A stretch of DNA of 64,000 nt from an uncultured Oscillibacter sp. Lineage in GTDB: Bacteria > Bacillota > Clostridia > Oscillospirales > Oscillospiraceae. The position numbers and the translations under genes are program-made. The first letter of the stretch is position 1; each line of letters opens with the position of its first letter. The DNA lies in assembly GCA_910583785.1 (NCBI GenBank), contig CAJTZK010000002.1, positions 62,001 through 126,000 on the forward strand, written 5' to 3'. Below are positions 46,688-54,941 of the stretch, in pieces. The notes below the pieces were generated by a model. The model had not been told where the DNA came from. It was given only the letters and a program-made list of their open reading frames with translations, and made no database searches.

Positions 46688-49600
46688 TCAGGGAATGGTA
46701 ATCAACGTCACCGCTGCCGTCTTGTTGGCCGCATCAGCGGCGGATTCAATGCTGGCCGTCAGGGTAATGGTGCTGGCCTTGAAAGACGTGGCTTTCGAGG
46801 TATTGGCAACCGTCACTGTGGCACTCAAACCGTCGCCCGCCACGACAACATCAATTACGTCGTCAGCATTCTGGGTGTTGGTTCCAGCCGTGATACCGAG
46901 GTTCGCCGCGGTAACCGTGCTGGCTTTAACAGGCGTGCTGAAGGTGATCTCCAGCTTGTTGGTACCATCAAGAACCGCCGCCGCAGTCAGCTTGGGCGTA
47001 ACTTCGATGGCTAGCCCGGTAATCACAGTGTCCTTCGTAACCTCCACGGAGAACGTCGTATCGCTGGCGCCAGTTTTGTCGAGTTCCTTGGTGAAGGTCC
47101 GGCCATCGTCCAGAGTAATCGTCGCCATATACTTGAAGGAGTCGGCCAAGCCGGAAACCTTCGTGAGGGTGACAACACAGGGAACGCCAGCCGTCAGGCT
47201 GTTTTTGTTGCTGCCAAGGGTCAGGGTGGTCGTCTTGGTGCTGTCAGTCGCGCCGGGAACGCCAAAGTCGGCCAGAGTAAGGGTACCCGTCACAGCGTCG
47301 CCCAGGGACAGGGAGAAGCTGGGAGTGACCTGGGTGGCGTCGATCTTGATGACCACTTCCTCGGTTCCCTTGATCGTGTAACCCGCGATGGAGCCGTTGG
47401 CGGTTACGCCGCCAGTCAGCGCGTTGGGCTGCGTGATGGTGCCCTGCGCGGTCAGGCCGCTCACGACGCTGATCACGGGGAAGTTGGAAGCATCCGTGCT
47501 GGGATACTTGATGGTAATGGCAGTCGGCGTGGTGTCCGCAGCCGTGGAGGTACCGCTCGCCATTTTGTCGGTGATGTCCGTTCCGGAGGCGTCCACATAC
47601 TTGATGGAAACCTTGTCGTAGGCAATGGAAGTAATCAGAATTTCAACCTTTTCGCCACCGCTAAGCGTGACACCAGACAACGCATCGGCAACAGACTCAA
47701 CCACGTAGCCGGAGAGAGTATTCCCAACCTTATCCGTGAAAGCCGCAGGGGCCACGGTCTTCATCGTCGCACCATTGACCTTGATCTGATAGCCAACCGT
47801 CATCGCCGCGCCAGCAGGCACCCATTCAGGAGCCTTCAGGGAGAAGTTGACATTGATTGCGCCAGTGCTATCGATTACCGCTCCAGAGCTGGAAGCATCC
47901 GCTCCATTTTCCTTACCGGGCTGGATGGTGACGTTGGTGGTAACAGGAGCCGCCGCGCCAGCCTTGCCCGTCACGGTGATGGAAACAACCTCAGCTTTGG
48001 CAAAGGTGTTGTTCTTCTTGGAGGTGTCAGTGTTGCTGACAACAACCGAGTAGGTGACAGTCTCGCCGTCGGAAAGGCCGTCCACGACCTTATAAGTCGC
48101 CTTGGAGCTTTCCTGCAGGACGCCTTCAATGTTAGAGCTCCACTTGTAGCTCAGAGTGCCGCACTCGTCGGCATTAGACACAACAGCGTTCAGAGTGAAA
48201 GCCTTGTCGGCAGCCACAGTGTAGGTGATCTTATCGTCCGCTTCGACCTTCGTCAGAGCAGCACTTTCAATCTTCACCTTGGGAGTCGCGGCATCGTCGG
48301 TCTTGGGCTCAGCATACTCAACCACGATCACGTAGGCATGACGGAAGTTGCTGTTGCCGGGCTTGCCGCCGATGAGGACCTTCAGGCGGGCGTTCTCGAG
48401 CTTGTAGTTGTCAATCAGGTCGCCCAGGCTGTCGATCTCATTGTCGCGGTGGCCCACGCGCTGGTCAACAAATACCGTATCGCCATTGACCGTCACCAGA
48501 CCCTTGCGGTCACTGGTATCGAAGAACTCGTTATCGGTCAGATCGCCCAGAGTGTTGTCATCAGAGAGGATGTTCACACCATAGGGAACCTTGGTGGTCG
48601 CCAGCTTCTCCGTCAGCTCGGTACCGTCAACCGTACGCATCAGGTAGTCGCCGCCCACCACGAAAGCACTCTTGTTGGTGCTGCCGGTGTGGCTTTCCAC
48701 CTTGCTGATACCCTCGGCAACAAACAGGTCGGGGTTGGTGTTCAGGTAGGTATCGCCGTGGAAGTACTTGGCGGTAATGATCTCATCAGCATTGGTGCTG
48801 CGGATGGTCACGATATCGCCAACATTGTAGCGCTTGTCGAAGGTACCCGTGAGCTCCTCGTCGAACTTGGGTCCAACGCGGTACTTACGGGTGAACTCGG
48901 TGGAGTTGGAGGCGCCGACAGAGCGCTCATAGGCGTCGGAACCGACATAGTCAGTAATGACGGCGATGTTGCTCAGATTGGCCTCGGGGGAATCGCTCTT
49001 GATGACCACGGCCTTGACCTTGCCGGAGTCGTTGACATAGGCCTCGGCGGCATTGGCAACAAACTTGCCGGAATCCGCGCTGCCGTTGGTGCCCACGTTG
49101 GTCCAGTTCTTGTTCCACTTGGTCAGATCGGCATAGGAGACGTTCTGAACGTTGGAACGGAAGTCGATGGTTTCTACCTCGCCGTAGTTGTCGAAGCTCA
49201 CGAAGATGAACTTGACGCCGTCATAGGTAGTGTAGTTGTAGTTAAACTCGTGCGCCACAGAAGCGGGAGTGGTCGGAGTCTTATCCTCAATCTTCTGACC
49301 GTCCGCGCTGGGCACAGTGTACTTGAAAGTGCCGGGGTCCTTGACCTTGTTATTCACAGAGTCGGCTCTGTAGTTCTCCAGGGCAACGTCGCTGTTACCG
49401 GAAGAGATGGAGAACTGCTTGTAAGCGCCAGCGGTGGTCTTGGCATACTGAGAAATCTCATAGATGCCTTCGCCGGTCTTGTAGGTGATATCGTCCTTAA
49501 CGGCGGTCATCGGGGTCTCAGAAGGAGCGATATTACCATTCTTGTACAGCCAGGGCTGCTCATCATAGCTGGGCTTGCTCAGCTTGTACTCGCCAGTGCC

Positions 49601-51580
49601 GCTCTTGGCGATGGTGTAGCGCACCAGCTCGCCGGGAGCGTACTTCTCGGCCTCGCCGCGGATGGTACCCAGGTCAACGTTGACTTCGTCACCGCCGATG
49701 GTCCAGCCATGGACGAACCAGACAACCTTGCCGTTGCTGTTGGTGGCCTGATAGTAATCGCCAACGACCATCCAGGCGTCGCTGTTGCCGATCTCGTCAG
49801 CCCACAGGACATTGCCCAGCTTGTCGAGATACACGGTCACGTCCTTGCGGGTGGCCTTGATCTGATAGCCGTCGGCATTGATCATGTCCTTGTTCCACTC
49901 GGAGATGGGATACTCAGTTCCGCCGACGGTCAGGGCAATGGCGTTGCCCTCAGGCTTGGCGGTGTTGGAATACAGGCCGATCTTGGTCAGCGCGCCGGAA
50001 GCGGTCTCAGGGGCATAAGCCTCGCCGACTTCCCAGGTGCGGCCCTGGTCGGTGGTGTAGGGAACGATGGCAACACGGTCGCCAGCCTTCATGTCCTTCA
50101 GAGCGTTGTAGGCGTCATAGTTGTTATCCTTGACGTCCACAGTGTCCACATCGATGGCAAAGGCGTTGTAGCCAGTGATCTTAGACAGGTTGCCCTCCTT
50201 GCGGGGGTCCTTGCTGTCGGGGCTGATGTTCTCAAGAGCGATGTAATCGCTGCCGATGGTCTTGATCTTCATCAGCTGGGTCCGGGTGACGACAACATGC
50301 GTGATGAAGTCGGCATCCACGGGGCAGACATAAACCTCAACGGTCACGCCGTTGTCGGTCAGGTCGCAGATCTCAGCCAGAGAAGGAGCGTTATCCTTGT
50401 TGACATCCTTGCTGAACGCGTCATAGGCATACAGGTTGCCATTCAGCGTCGCGGAAGGAGCCGCGCTGTTGTTATAGGCCGTGTTGTGCACCCGGGCGTC
50501 ATAGCCGTTGATGGTGATCTGAGTGGCATCCGCAAAAGGATCGCTGCCCAGGATGACACCGTTCACGGTGCTATAGCCGCTGGTGGTGCGGTGATCGGTG
50601 CTCCAGGTGTCATAGCCGCGCAGACCCAGGGCCTTCTCCTTGGAAGCCACGGTGTCCTCACGGTGAGCCATCTGCTTGGTGAAGGTGAAGTCGGCCTCCA
50701 GGGGGAAGGTGCCGATGGTGACCTTCTTGTAGCTCCACTCGTTGGAGGGATGGCCGTACACGTCGAACGCGGGATCATAACGGTCATGCTCCAGGCGCAG
50801 GTCCTTGAAGTGCTCTTCGCCGAACTCCAGGGTCAGCTCGTTGTTGGTCGCGCTGATGACCCGGCGGTTGATGTTGGCGTTGATGTCGCGGTTGTTGCTG
50901 GTCACGTACTGGGCCTTGCTGCCCTGCACGGTCAGAACTTCCCCGGTAGAGCTGACGACGGTGTTGGTTCCGCCATAGTCCACCATGGTGGCCTTCAGGG
51001 TGTTCAGGGCCAGCTGGCAGGCCTCGTCACGGGTAACCGCGGCGGAGCCGTCAAAGCTGATGCGGTCGAACAGGCCAGCCACGCTGCCGATCCGGGCCAC
51101 GTTCTGGACCCAGCCAGTGCCAGTGAAGCCTTCGATCTCGGCCTTGTAGCCGACAGCGCCCAGCAGCATCTTGGCAAAGGCGTAACCGGTCAGGGGATTG
51201 GCGGGCTTAAAGGTGCCGTCGCCATAGCCGCTGATGTACCCGGCGGTCTTGCAGTAGCTGATGACGCCCGCGAAGGTGTGGCTGGCGGGAACGTCGGGAT
51301 AGGGGCTGCTGTTGTTGGGCAGAGCCGCAGCGGCCTCGGGGCCGATCATCAGGGAGACGATGATCTTGGCGGCCGCGCCGCGGGTCAGCTCCGTCTCGGG
51401 ACGGAAGCTGCCGTCCTCGTATCCGGTGATGACACCGATACGGTTCAGAACGGCAACTGCTTCCTCGTACTGGATCTCTTCCTTGTCGGTGAGATCCCGG
51501 TACTCGGTGGCTCCCGCGCTGATGGTGACCAGGGACATGGTCATGATCAATGCGAGAACCAGGGACAGGAATTTCTTCAT
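46688..51580 (-). CDS. S-layer protein with N-terminal SLH domains (variable C-terminus)
   Basis: The 1630-aa protein has a signal peptide (MKKFLSLVLALIMTMSLVTI, then SAGA). SLH modules follow at about residues 30-80 (VLNRIGVITGYEDGSFRPET), 90-145 (ISGYGDGTFKP) and 150-195 (degenerate), which bind wall polymer. A long beta-rich body follows; an Ig-like domain ends at residue 1212, and a Thr/Ala-rich C-terminal region (1213-1630) completes it. It has an ideal AAAGGAGG ribosome site and a strong promoter, as expected for an abundant surface protein. Its codon choice is less GC-biased than that of its neighbours. Residues 1193-1212 are encoded by the inverted repeat shared with the silent cassette, so the present C-terminus is probably one of two alternatives. 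Confidence 0.9.
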   Translation of the reverse strand: MKKFLSLVLALIMTMSLVTISAGATEYRDLTDKEEIQYEEAVAVLNRIGVITGYEDGSFRPETELTRGAAAKIIVSLMIGPEAAAALPNNSSPYPDVPASHTFAGVISYCKTAGYISGYGDGTFKPANPLTGYAFAKMLLGAVGYKAEIEGFTGTGWVQNVARIGSVAGLFDRISFDGSAAVTRDEACQLALNTLKATMVDYGGTNTVVSSTGEVLTVQGSKAQYVTSNNRDINANINRRVISATNNELTLEFGEEHFKDLRLEHDRYDPAFDVYGHPSNEWSYKKVTIGTFPLEADFTFTKQMAHREDTVASKEKALGLRGYDTWSTDHRTTSGYSTVNGVILGSDPFADATQITINGYDARVHNTAYNNSAAPSATLNGNLYAYDAFSKDVNKDNAPSLAEICDLTDNGVTVEVYVCPVDADFITHVVVTRTQLMKIKTIGSDYIALENISPDSKDPRKEGNLSKITGYNAFAIDVDTVDVKDNNYDAYNALKDMKAGDRVAIVPYTTDQGRTWEVGEAYAPETASGALTKIGLYSNTAKPEGNAIALTVGGTEYPISEWNKDMINADGYQIKATRKDVTVYLDKLGNVLWADEIGNSDAWMVVGDYYQATNSNGKVVWFVHGWTIGGDEVNVDLGTIRGEAEKYAPGELVRYTIAKSGTGEYKLSKPSYDEQPWLYKNGNIAPSETPMTAVKDDITYKTGEGIYEISQYAKTTAGAYKQFSISSGNSDVALENYRADSVNNKVKDPGTFKYTVPSADGQKIEDKTPTTPASVAHEFNYNYTTYDGVKFIFVSFDNYGEVETIDFRSNVQNVSYADLTKWNKNWTNVGTNGSADSGKFVANAAEAYVNDSGKVKAVVIKSDSPEANLSNIAVITDYVGSDAYERSVGASNSTEFTRKYRVGPKFDEELTGTFDKRYNVGDIVTIRSTNADEIITAKYFHGDTYLNTNPDLFVAEGISKVESHTGSTNKSAFVVGGDYLMRTVDGTELTEKLATTKVPYGVNILSDDNTLGDLTDNEFFDTSDRKGLVTVNGDTVFVDQRVGHRDNEIDSLGDLIDNYKLENARLKVLIGGKPGNSNFRHAYVIVVEYAEPKTDDAATPKVKIESAALTKVEADDKITYTVAADKAFTLNAVVSNADECGTLSYKWSSNIEGVLQESSKATYKVVDGLSDGETVTYSVVVSNTDTSKKNNTFAKAEVVSITVTGKAGAAAPVTTNVTIQPGKENGADASSSGAVIDSTGAINVNFSLKAPEWVPAGAAMTVGYQIKVNGATMKTVAPAAFTDKVGNTLSGYVVESVADALSGVTLSGGEKVEILITSIAYDKVSIKYVDASGTDITDKMASGTSTAADTTPTAITIKYPSTDASNFPVISVVSGLTAQGTITQPNALTGGVTANGSIAGYTIKGTEEVVIKIDATQVTPSFSLSLGDAVTGTLTLADFGVPGATDSTKTTTLTLGSNKNSLTAGVPCVVTLTKVSGLADSFKYMATITLDDGRTFTKELDKTGASDTTFSVEVTKDTVITGLAIEVTPKLTAAAVLDGTNKLEITFSTPVKASTVTAANLGITAGTNTQNADDVIDVVVAGDGLSATVTVANTSKATSFKASTITLTASIESAADAANKTAAVTLITIP
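47945..48004 (-). repeat. Right arm of the 60-bp inverted repeat, inside the S-layer gene
   Basis: This is the exact reverse complement of 45176-45235. It covers the end of an Ig-like domain (codons 1193-1212), a natural domain boundary. Sequences on its downstream side diverge from the cassette at once, while the repeat itself has no mismatch. Confidence 0.92.
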
Positions 51581-51708
51581 TGAACATTCCTCCTTTAAAG
51601 ATTACGGTCCTCCGGACTTCTAAGCGCCCCCTCCAGGATTCGTGTCGGGGCTAGCCGATCCCACATCAAGCCTGGAATTGGCCCCTTCCGCCCGGCGTCC
51701 GCAAATGC

Positions 51709-51737
51709 AATCTAACAGGAAAAAAAGTCCCTGGCAA
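51709..51737 (-). promoter_or_regulatory. Promoter of the S-layer gene
   Basis: On the minus strand TTGCCA (51732-51737) and TAGATT (51709-51714) are spaced by 17 bases, giving a leader of about 120 bases typical of S-layer mRNAs. Together with the terminator at 51828-51892 this fills the 318-base gap upstream of the S-layer gene. Confidence 0.65.
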
Positions 51738-51827
51738 GGCTTTTTTCCGCCTTTTAACCGAACTGAAAACCGCCATACGATAGCCTAGCAGGATTTGCCA
51801 GAAGAGAATAACGCAGGCCATTTTTTC

Positions 51828-51892
51828 AAAAATGGGAGCCGGGCAGGCAGGTCTCTTTGGCGAAACGCTCCGCCCCCTGCCCCCGGCTCCCA
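51828..51892 (-). terminator. Intrinsic terminator of the integrase-like gene
   Basis: On the minus strand TGGGAGCCGGG (51882-51892) pairs with CCCGGCTCCCA (51833-51843), with inner pairing, then TTTTT (51828-51832). Confidence 0.8.
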
Positions 51893-51898
51893 GGAGAG

Positions 51899-53179
51899 TT
51901 ATTCGACTTTCCGTTCCTCCCGCTCCGGGAGGAAATATTTCTGCCCCAGCTGAACCAAAGCTCCCTCCTCTACCATCCGGTGAAGTACCAAGGTGCACTG
52001 TTTCGGCTGTATGTGGAGGAGGTCCACAATATCCTGGCGGTAGGCAAAGCCTGCCTCGGCCAGATATTCCAGGATAGCCTCCCGGTGCCGTTCCGGCGGA
52101 ACCACGGTGCCGGGGAGATAGTATTTCCCTCCCACCCGGACCAGCCGTCCGTGCTCCGTCAAACGGCGGAGCCGGGCATAAGTAGCGGTCTTGGATAGCT
52201 GCAGCAGCTCTGACACATCCCCCCGGGAGACAGAGCCCTGCTCCAGCACCCGTTGGAGAATGCGCTCGTCCTCTATATCCCGGCAATCGTCCCGTTTCAG
52301 GTCCCGGAGGGTTACCCGTTCTAAGCCGCCCCGGATCAGGGCAGCCCGGGTGAGGCGGGACAGCCGGGGAAGGTCCAGGGGCTTCCGGGACTGTTCCGTC
52401 AGGAGGACATGGGGGTCCTCCTCCGGCGTCCTCCGGAGATGCTCCTCCTCCAAAATTCGCCGGAGCGCGCTGGTCATCGTAACGTTCCGGTCCGGCAGGC
52501 GGAGGATTCCTTCCTGAAAATCCACCTGCTCCCAAGTCAGGGCGGTCATCTCCTGTGCCTGGAGGCCCAGCTGCCAGCCCAGCCACATGGCCAGGCCCGC
52601 CGCTGTATCCCGCTCCGCCTGCAGGAGTTTCCACAGCTTGAACTCATCCACCTGGGCGGGCGGGGGCTTCGGCGCCTTCCGGGCCGGGGCGCTGGCGGAG
52701 AAGCGGAGCTGGAGCGTGGCCACCTCCACGCCGCTGATCCGGGCGGCCTCCGGCCAGTCCATCCGGTCCAGGCAGCGGATGATCCAGTCATAGCGCAGGT
52801 CCAGCAGCCTCACGCCCTCCAGGCCCCCCCGGTCCAGGGCCAGGCGGGCAATCCGGGAGATAGACTCCAGGCGCAGGGGCTTCCGCTCCCGGGCGGAGAG
52901 CAGGACGTGGGGGTCTCCCGGTTCTTCCCGGGCCTCCCGGGCTTCCCGGAGCTTCCAAAGCAGGGACCGCACCTCCCGGTCCAGGGGGATCATCCGGTCC
53001 GGAAGCTCCAAACGGTCGTCCAGAAAGGAGACCTGCTCCCAGGTCAGGGCGGCAATCTCCTCCCGGGTTAGGCCTTCCAGCCAGGCCAGGCGGAGTACCA
53101 GGGCCTCCGGCCCCGTCTGTTCCCTCTCCAGAAGGCGGCGCAGGGCGGCCTCGTCCAGGCGTCGGTTTTTCTCTTCCAT
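51899..53179 (-). CDS. Tandem degenerate tyrosine-recombinase-like protein with winged-helix tail
   Basis: The 426-aa protein contains two copies of an integrase-catalytic-like fold. Copy 1 (residues about 8-165) has LRLAWLEGLTREEIAALTWE, then MIPLDREVRSLLWKLRE, HVLLSARERKPL and GVRLLDLRYDWIIRCLDRMD, continuing to VATLQLRFSAS. This parallels GL-x-ELLALTW ... HDLRHTFA ... TLRYS of phage integrases. The first His is absent and the catalytic Tyr position is Phe. Copy 2 (about 185-310) has LGLQAQEMTALTWEQVDF and GLERVTLRDLKRDDCRD, then stops. A winged-helix-like region (about 315-426; RGDVSELLQLSKTATYARLR) follows. It is probably a DNA-binding, non-catalytic protein. It lies upstream of the S-layer gene on the same strand. 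Confidence 0.72.
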   Translation of the reverse strand: MEEKNRRLDEAALRRLLEREQTGPEALVLRLAWLEGLTREEIAALTWEQVSFLDDRLELPDRMIPLDREVRSLLWKLREAREAREEPGDPHVLLSARERKPLRLESISRIARLALDRGGLEGVRLLDLRYDWIIRCLDRMDWPEAARISGVEVATLQLRFSASAPARKAPKPPPAQVDEFKLWKLLQAERDTAAGLAMWLGWQLGLQAQEMTALTWEQVDFQEGILRLPDRNVTMTSALRRILEEEHLRRTPEEDPHVLLTEQSRKPLDLPRLSRLTRAALIRGGLERVTLRDLKRDDCRDIEDERILQRVLEQGSVSRGDVSELLQLSKTATYARLRRLTEHGRLVRVGGKYYLPGTVVPPERHREAILEYLAEAGFAYRQDIVDLLHIQPKQCTLVLHRMVEEGALVQLGQKYFLPEREERKVE

Positions 53180-53272
53180 GTGCGTCCCCCCTCTCTGGTT
53201 TTACGTTATTTCTGTATAGCAAACACAGCGAACTTATAGGAATATTTTCCAATCCCGCTTGGGCGCAGCAAC

Positions 53273-53611
53273 TCAGCTCCCGTTGGAAGGGGCTTTTTCC
53301 GCCTCCCGGGACACCGCCGCCAGCTCTACCCCCGTGAGGTCCCAGCAGCCGTGCCGGGTCACCAGGCCGCCGAAAAGGCGGCCCTGGCATACGGTAAAAA
53401 TGGCGTCGTAGGGCTCTTTGTCCACCCGGGAGCGCAGGGCCCCGGAAATCAAGTATTTGCCGCTTTGCAACACGCTGCCGGAGAAGCGGTTCCGGCGGCT
53501 GAGCAGGCACAGCTCCCCAGAGACAGTCCCGGCCTCTTCCTGGAGCAGCAGCTCCCCCGCCCTGGGTCCCAGCTGGCTTTGCAGTACAACGGTGTAGCAG
53601 ACTTTTTTCAC
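53273..53611 (-). CDS. Conserved hypothetical protein, 112 aa
   Basis: The product starts MKKVCYTVVLQSQLGPRAGE, continues GTVSGELCLLSRRNRFSGSV, GKYLISGALRSRVDKEPYDA and ends near HGCWDLTGVELAAV. It is soluble and beta-strand-like, without a signal peptide. GTG 53609-53611 is chosen because AGGAAG lies just upstream; the longer frame to 53650 lacks a ribosome site. It sits 93 bases upstream of the integrase-like gene on the same strand and may share its transcript. No family recognised. Confidence 0.6.
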   Translation of the reverse strand: MKKVCYTVVLQSQLGPRAGELLLQEEAGTVSGELCLLSRRNRFSGSVLQSGKYLISGALRSRVDKEPYDAIFTVCQGRLFGGLVTRHGCWDLTGVELAAVSREAEKAPSNGS

Positions 53612-53747
53612 AGCATCACTTCCTGTTATGGTTCGATTATAAATTGGCAAGCATTTTCACCAAAGGGACAATTTTACAAAAACCGTCCGTTTTTAGACAT
53701 AATTGAAACAATCGTCAAAACAAAATTTGTATTTTCCGCGCCATGAT

Positions 53748-53780
53748 AAAAAAAGAGGGCGGGAAAACCCGTCCTCTTTT
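53748..53780. terminator. Intrinsic terminator of the TetR gene (bidirectional)
   Basis: On the minus strand AAGAGGACGGG pairs with CCCGCCCTCTT around a TTTT loop with one mismatch, followed by TTTTTT. Confidence 0.82.
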
Positions 53781-53792
53781 GTGTTCGTCCTC

Positions 53793-54383
53793 TCAGGGCC
53801 TTTGATTCCACTCGCCCCGCTTCTGCAAGGTCTGCCAGGCGGCTCCCGCCGCCCTGTGCCCCACAGACCGTTCCAGGGCGTCCGCCAGCTCCTCCGCCGT
53901 CATGGCCGCCCCGCCCCGGATCCAGCTCTCCAGCAGGGACAGAAGCAGTGTCCGCCCGCACCGGAGGTCCAGCTCCTCCGCCGGTTGGTCCGGCAGCACG
54001 CCGCAGCGGCTCCGGTAGTAAACTTGGAGCGCTTTCAGCGCCTCCTCCAGGGGAATCATTTCCCCTAGCCCCGCCTGGCCGCTTTGGTCCAGCACCGCTT
54101 GGTAAAACGTCCGTTCCTCTCCAGCCCGGCCCAGCAGGTCCAGCAGGGCCTGCCGCCAGGTCAGGCACTCTTCCAGGCGGCCCAGCAGCAAAGAGCGCTC
54201 CTGCCGCACTGACCAGGCAAAGAGATCGTACACGTCTTTAAAATGATAGTAAAAAGATTGCCGCCGGAGGCCGCACAGCTCCGTCAGTTCCCGGACCCGT
54301 ATCTGATCCAGCGGCCTTTGCCGCAGCAGCGTCCGCAGGGCAGCGCCCAGGGCCAGGCTGGTTCGATTCTCATGTTCCGGCAT
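53793..54383 (-). CDS. TetR/AcrR-family regulator
   Basis: The 196-aa protein has an N-terminal TetR helix-turn-helix at residues about 8-55 (LGAALRTLLRQRPLDQIRVR, ELCGLRRQSFYYHFKDVYDL). A helical C-terminal domain follows, resembling the DhaS-like 'TetR C-terminal' group common in Firmicutes. It is divergent from a 51-aa gene. The ATG follows GGAGG. A promoter lies at 54475-54503. Target and ligand unknown. Confidence 0.85.
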   Translation of the reverse strand: MPEHENRTSLALGAALRTLLRQRPLDQIRVRELTELCGLRRQSFYYHFKDVYDLFAWSVRQERSLLLGRLEECLTWRQALLDLLGRAGEERTFYQAVLDQSGQAGLGEMIPLEEALKALQVYYRSRCGVLPDQPAEELDLRCGRTLLLSLLESWIRGGAAMTAEELADALERSVGHRAAGAAWQTLQKRGEWNQRP

Positions 54384-54474
54384 AAACTCCTCCTGTCCGC
54401 CGGGACTACCCTCCCCGGCATCTCTGAATGTTTTCCGCTCCTATCGGGGAAAAGTCCGTTTTTTCGCCGCTTTA

Positions 54475-54503
54475 AGCATACTCTACCCCCTCCTTCCCGT
54501 CAA
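54475..54503 (-). promoter_or_regulatory. Promoter of the TetR gene
   Basis: On the minus strand TTGACG (54498-54503) and TATGCT (54475-54480) are spaced by 17 bases. Confidence 0.65.
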
Positions 54504-54628
54504 GATTTCCCGCTTTTTCATTTTTCAGGTTCCCTCGACAAATTCAGACAAGTTATTTCCTGAATCTTGTGTATCATATCCTTAGCACCCAGCTACATTT
54601 TGTGTTTTATCAGAAAGGAAGACCTGTT

Positions 54629-54784
54629 ATGAGCACACTTTCCAAGGAATACCTGCTGCTGTTTAACGCCGTCACTGACACGGAACGTGCTCTGTCCCAG
54701 CTGCGGGACGCCCTGCTGGATGCCCAGCGGCAGGCGGAGGAGCTTTTCCTGGAGGAGGAACCCGATCCTCCGGACGAATCCTGA
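54629..54784 (+). CDS. Small acidic helical protein, 51 aa
   Basis: The product starts MSTLSKEYLLLFNAVTDTER, continues ALSQLRDALLDAQRQAEELF and ends LEEEPDPPDES. Almost all of it looks like an amphipathic helix or coiled coil with an acidic tail. AAAGGA precedes ATG 54629. It is divergent from the TetR gene; ATTCAG/CTGAAT arms at about 54544-54573 lie between them. Family not recognised; real-gene status rests on the ribosome site and clean composition. Confidence 0.6.
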   Translation: MSTLSKEYLLLFNAVTDTERALSQLRDALLDAQRQAEELFLEEEPDPPDES

Positions 54785-54811
54785 ACGATTCATAAGCTGC
54801 CGGAAAAGCCG

Positions 54812-54840
54812 TTGACCTTCCGCTGTAAATGGGGTACAAT
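54812..54840 (+). promoter_or_regulatory. Promoter of the glycosyltransferase/ligase operon
   Basis: TTGACC (54812-54817) and TACAAT (54835-54840) are spaced by 17 bases. The leader contains a bulged hairpin at 54872-54899 (AGGGGGACCTCC/GGAGGCCCCCT). Confidence 0.7.
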
Positions 54841-54941
54841 GGTTTCATATCCCGACAGCCGCCGTGATGGCAGGGGGACCTCCCGTGAGGAGGCCCCCTC
54901 CCTGTTTCCGCGCGGGGCCGCCGGACCCATGGAGGTCGATT

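Larger units (their letters stand above)
45176..48004. other. Predicted invertible DNA segment switching the S-layer C-terminus
   Basis: The segment is bounded by the 60-bp inverted repeats and contains two converging open frames. One is the expressed S-layer 3' end (minus strand, 47944 to 46688); the other is the silent cassette (plus strand, 45236 to 46588). A bidirectional terminator lies between them. Codon phase at both repeats is the same, so inversion would join the cassette in frame to codon 1212 of the S-layer gene. The switch itself is inferred. Confidence 0.8.

Noticed and set aside
48338..51583. 1081-aa open frame antisense to the S-layer gene
   Set aside because: It is a codon-bias shadow in the opposite strand, without a ribosome site, domain pattern or promoter.
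51899..53179. The integrase-like gene as the active S-layer invertase
   Set aside because: The catalytic Tyr is replaced by Phe in copy 1, copy 2 lacks that region, and the first His of the HxxR motif is missing; a binding role is more likely. The real recombinase, or RecA acting on the 60-bp homology, is probably encoded outside this window.
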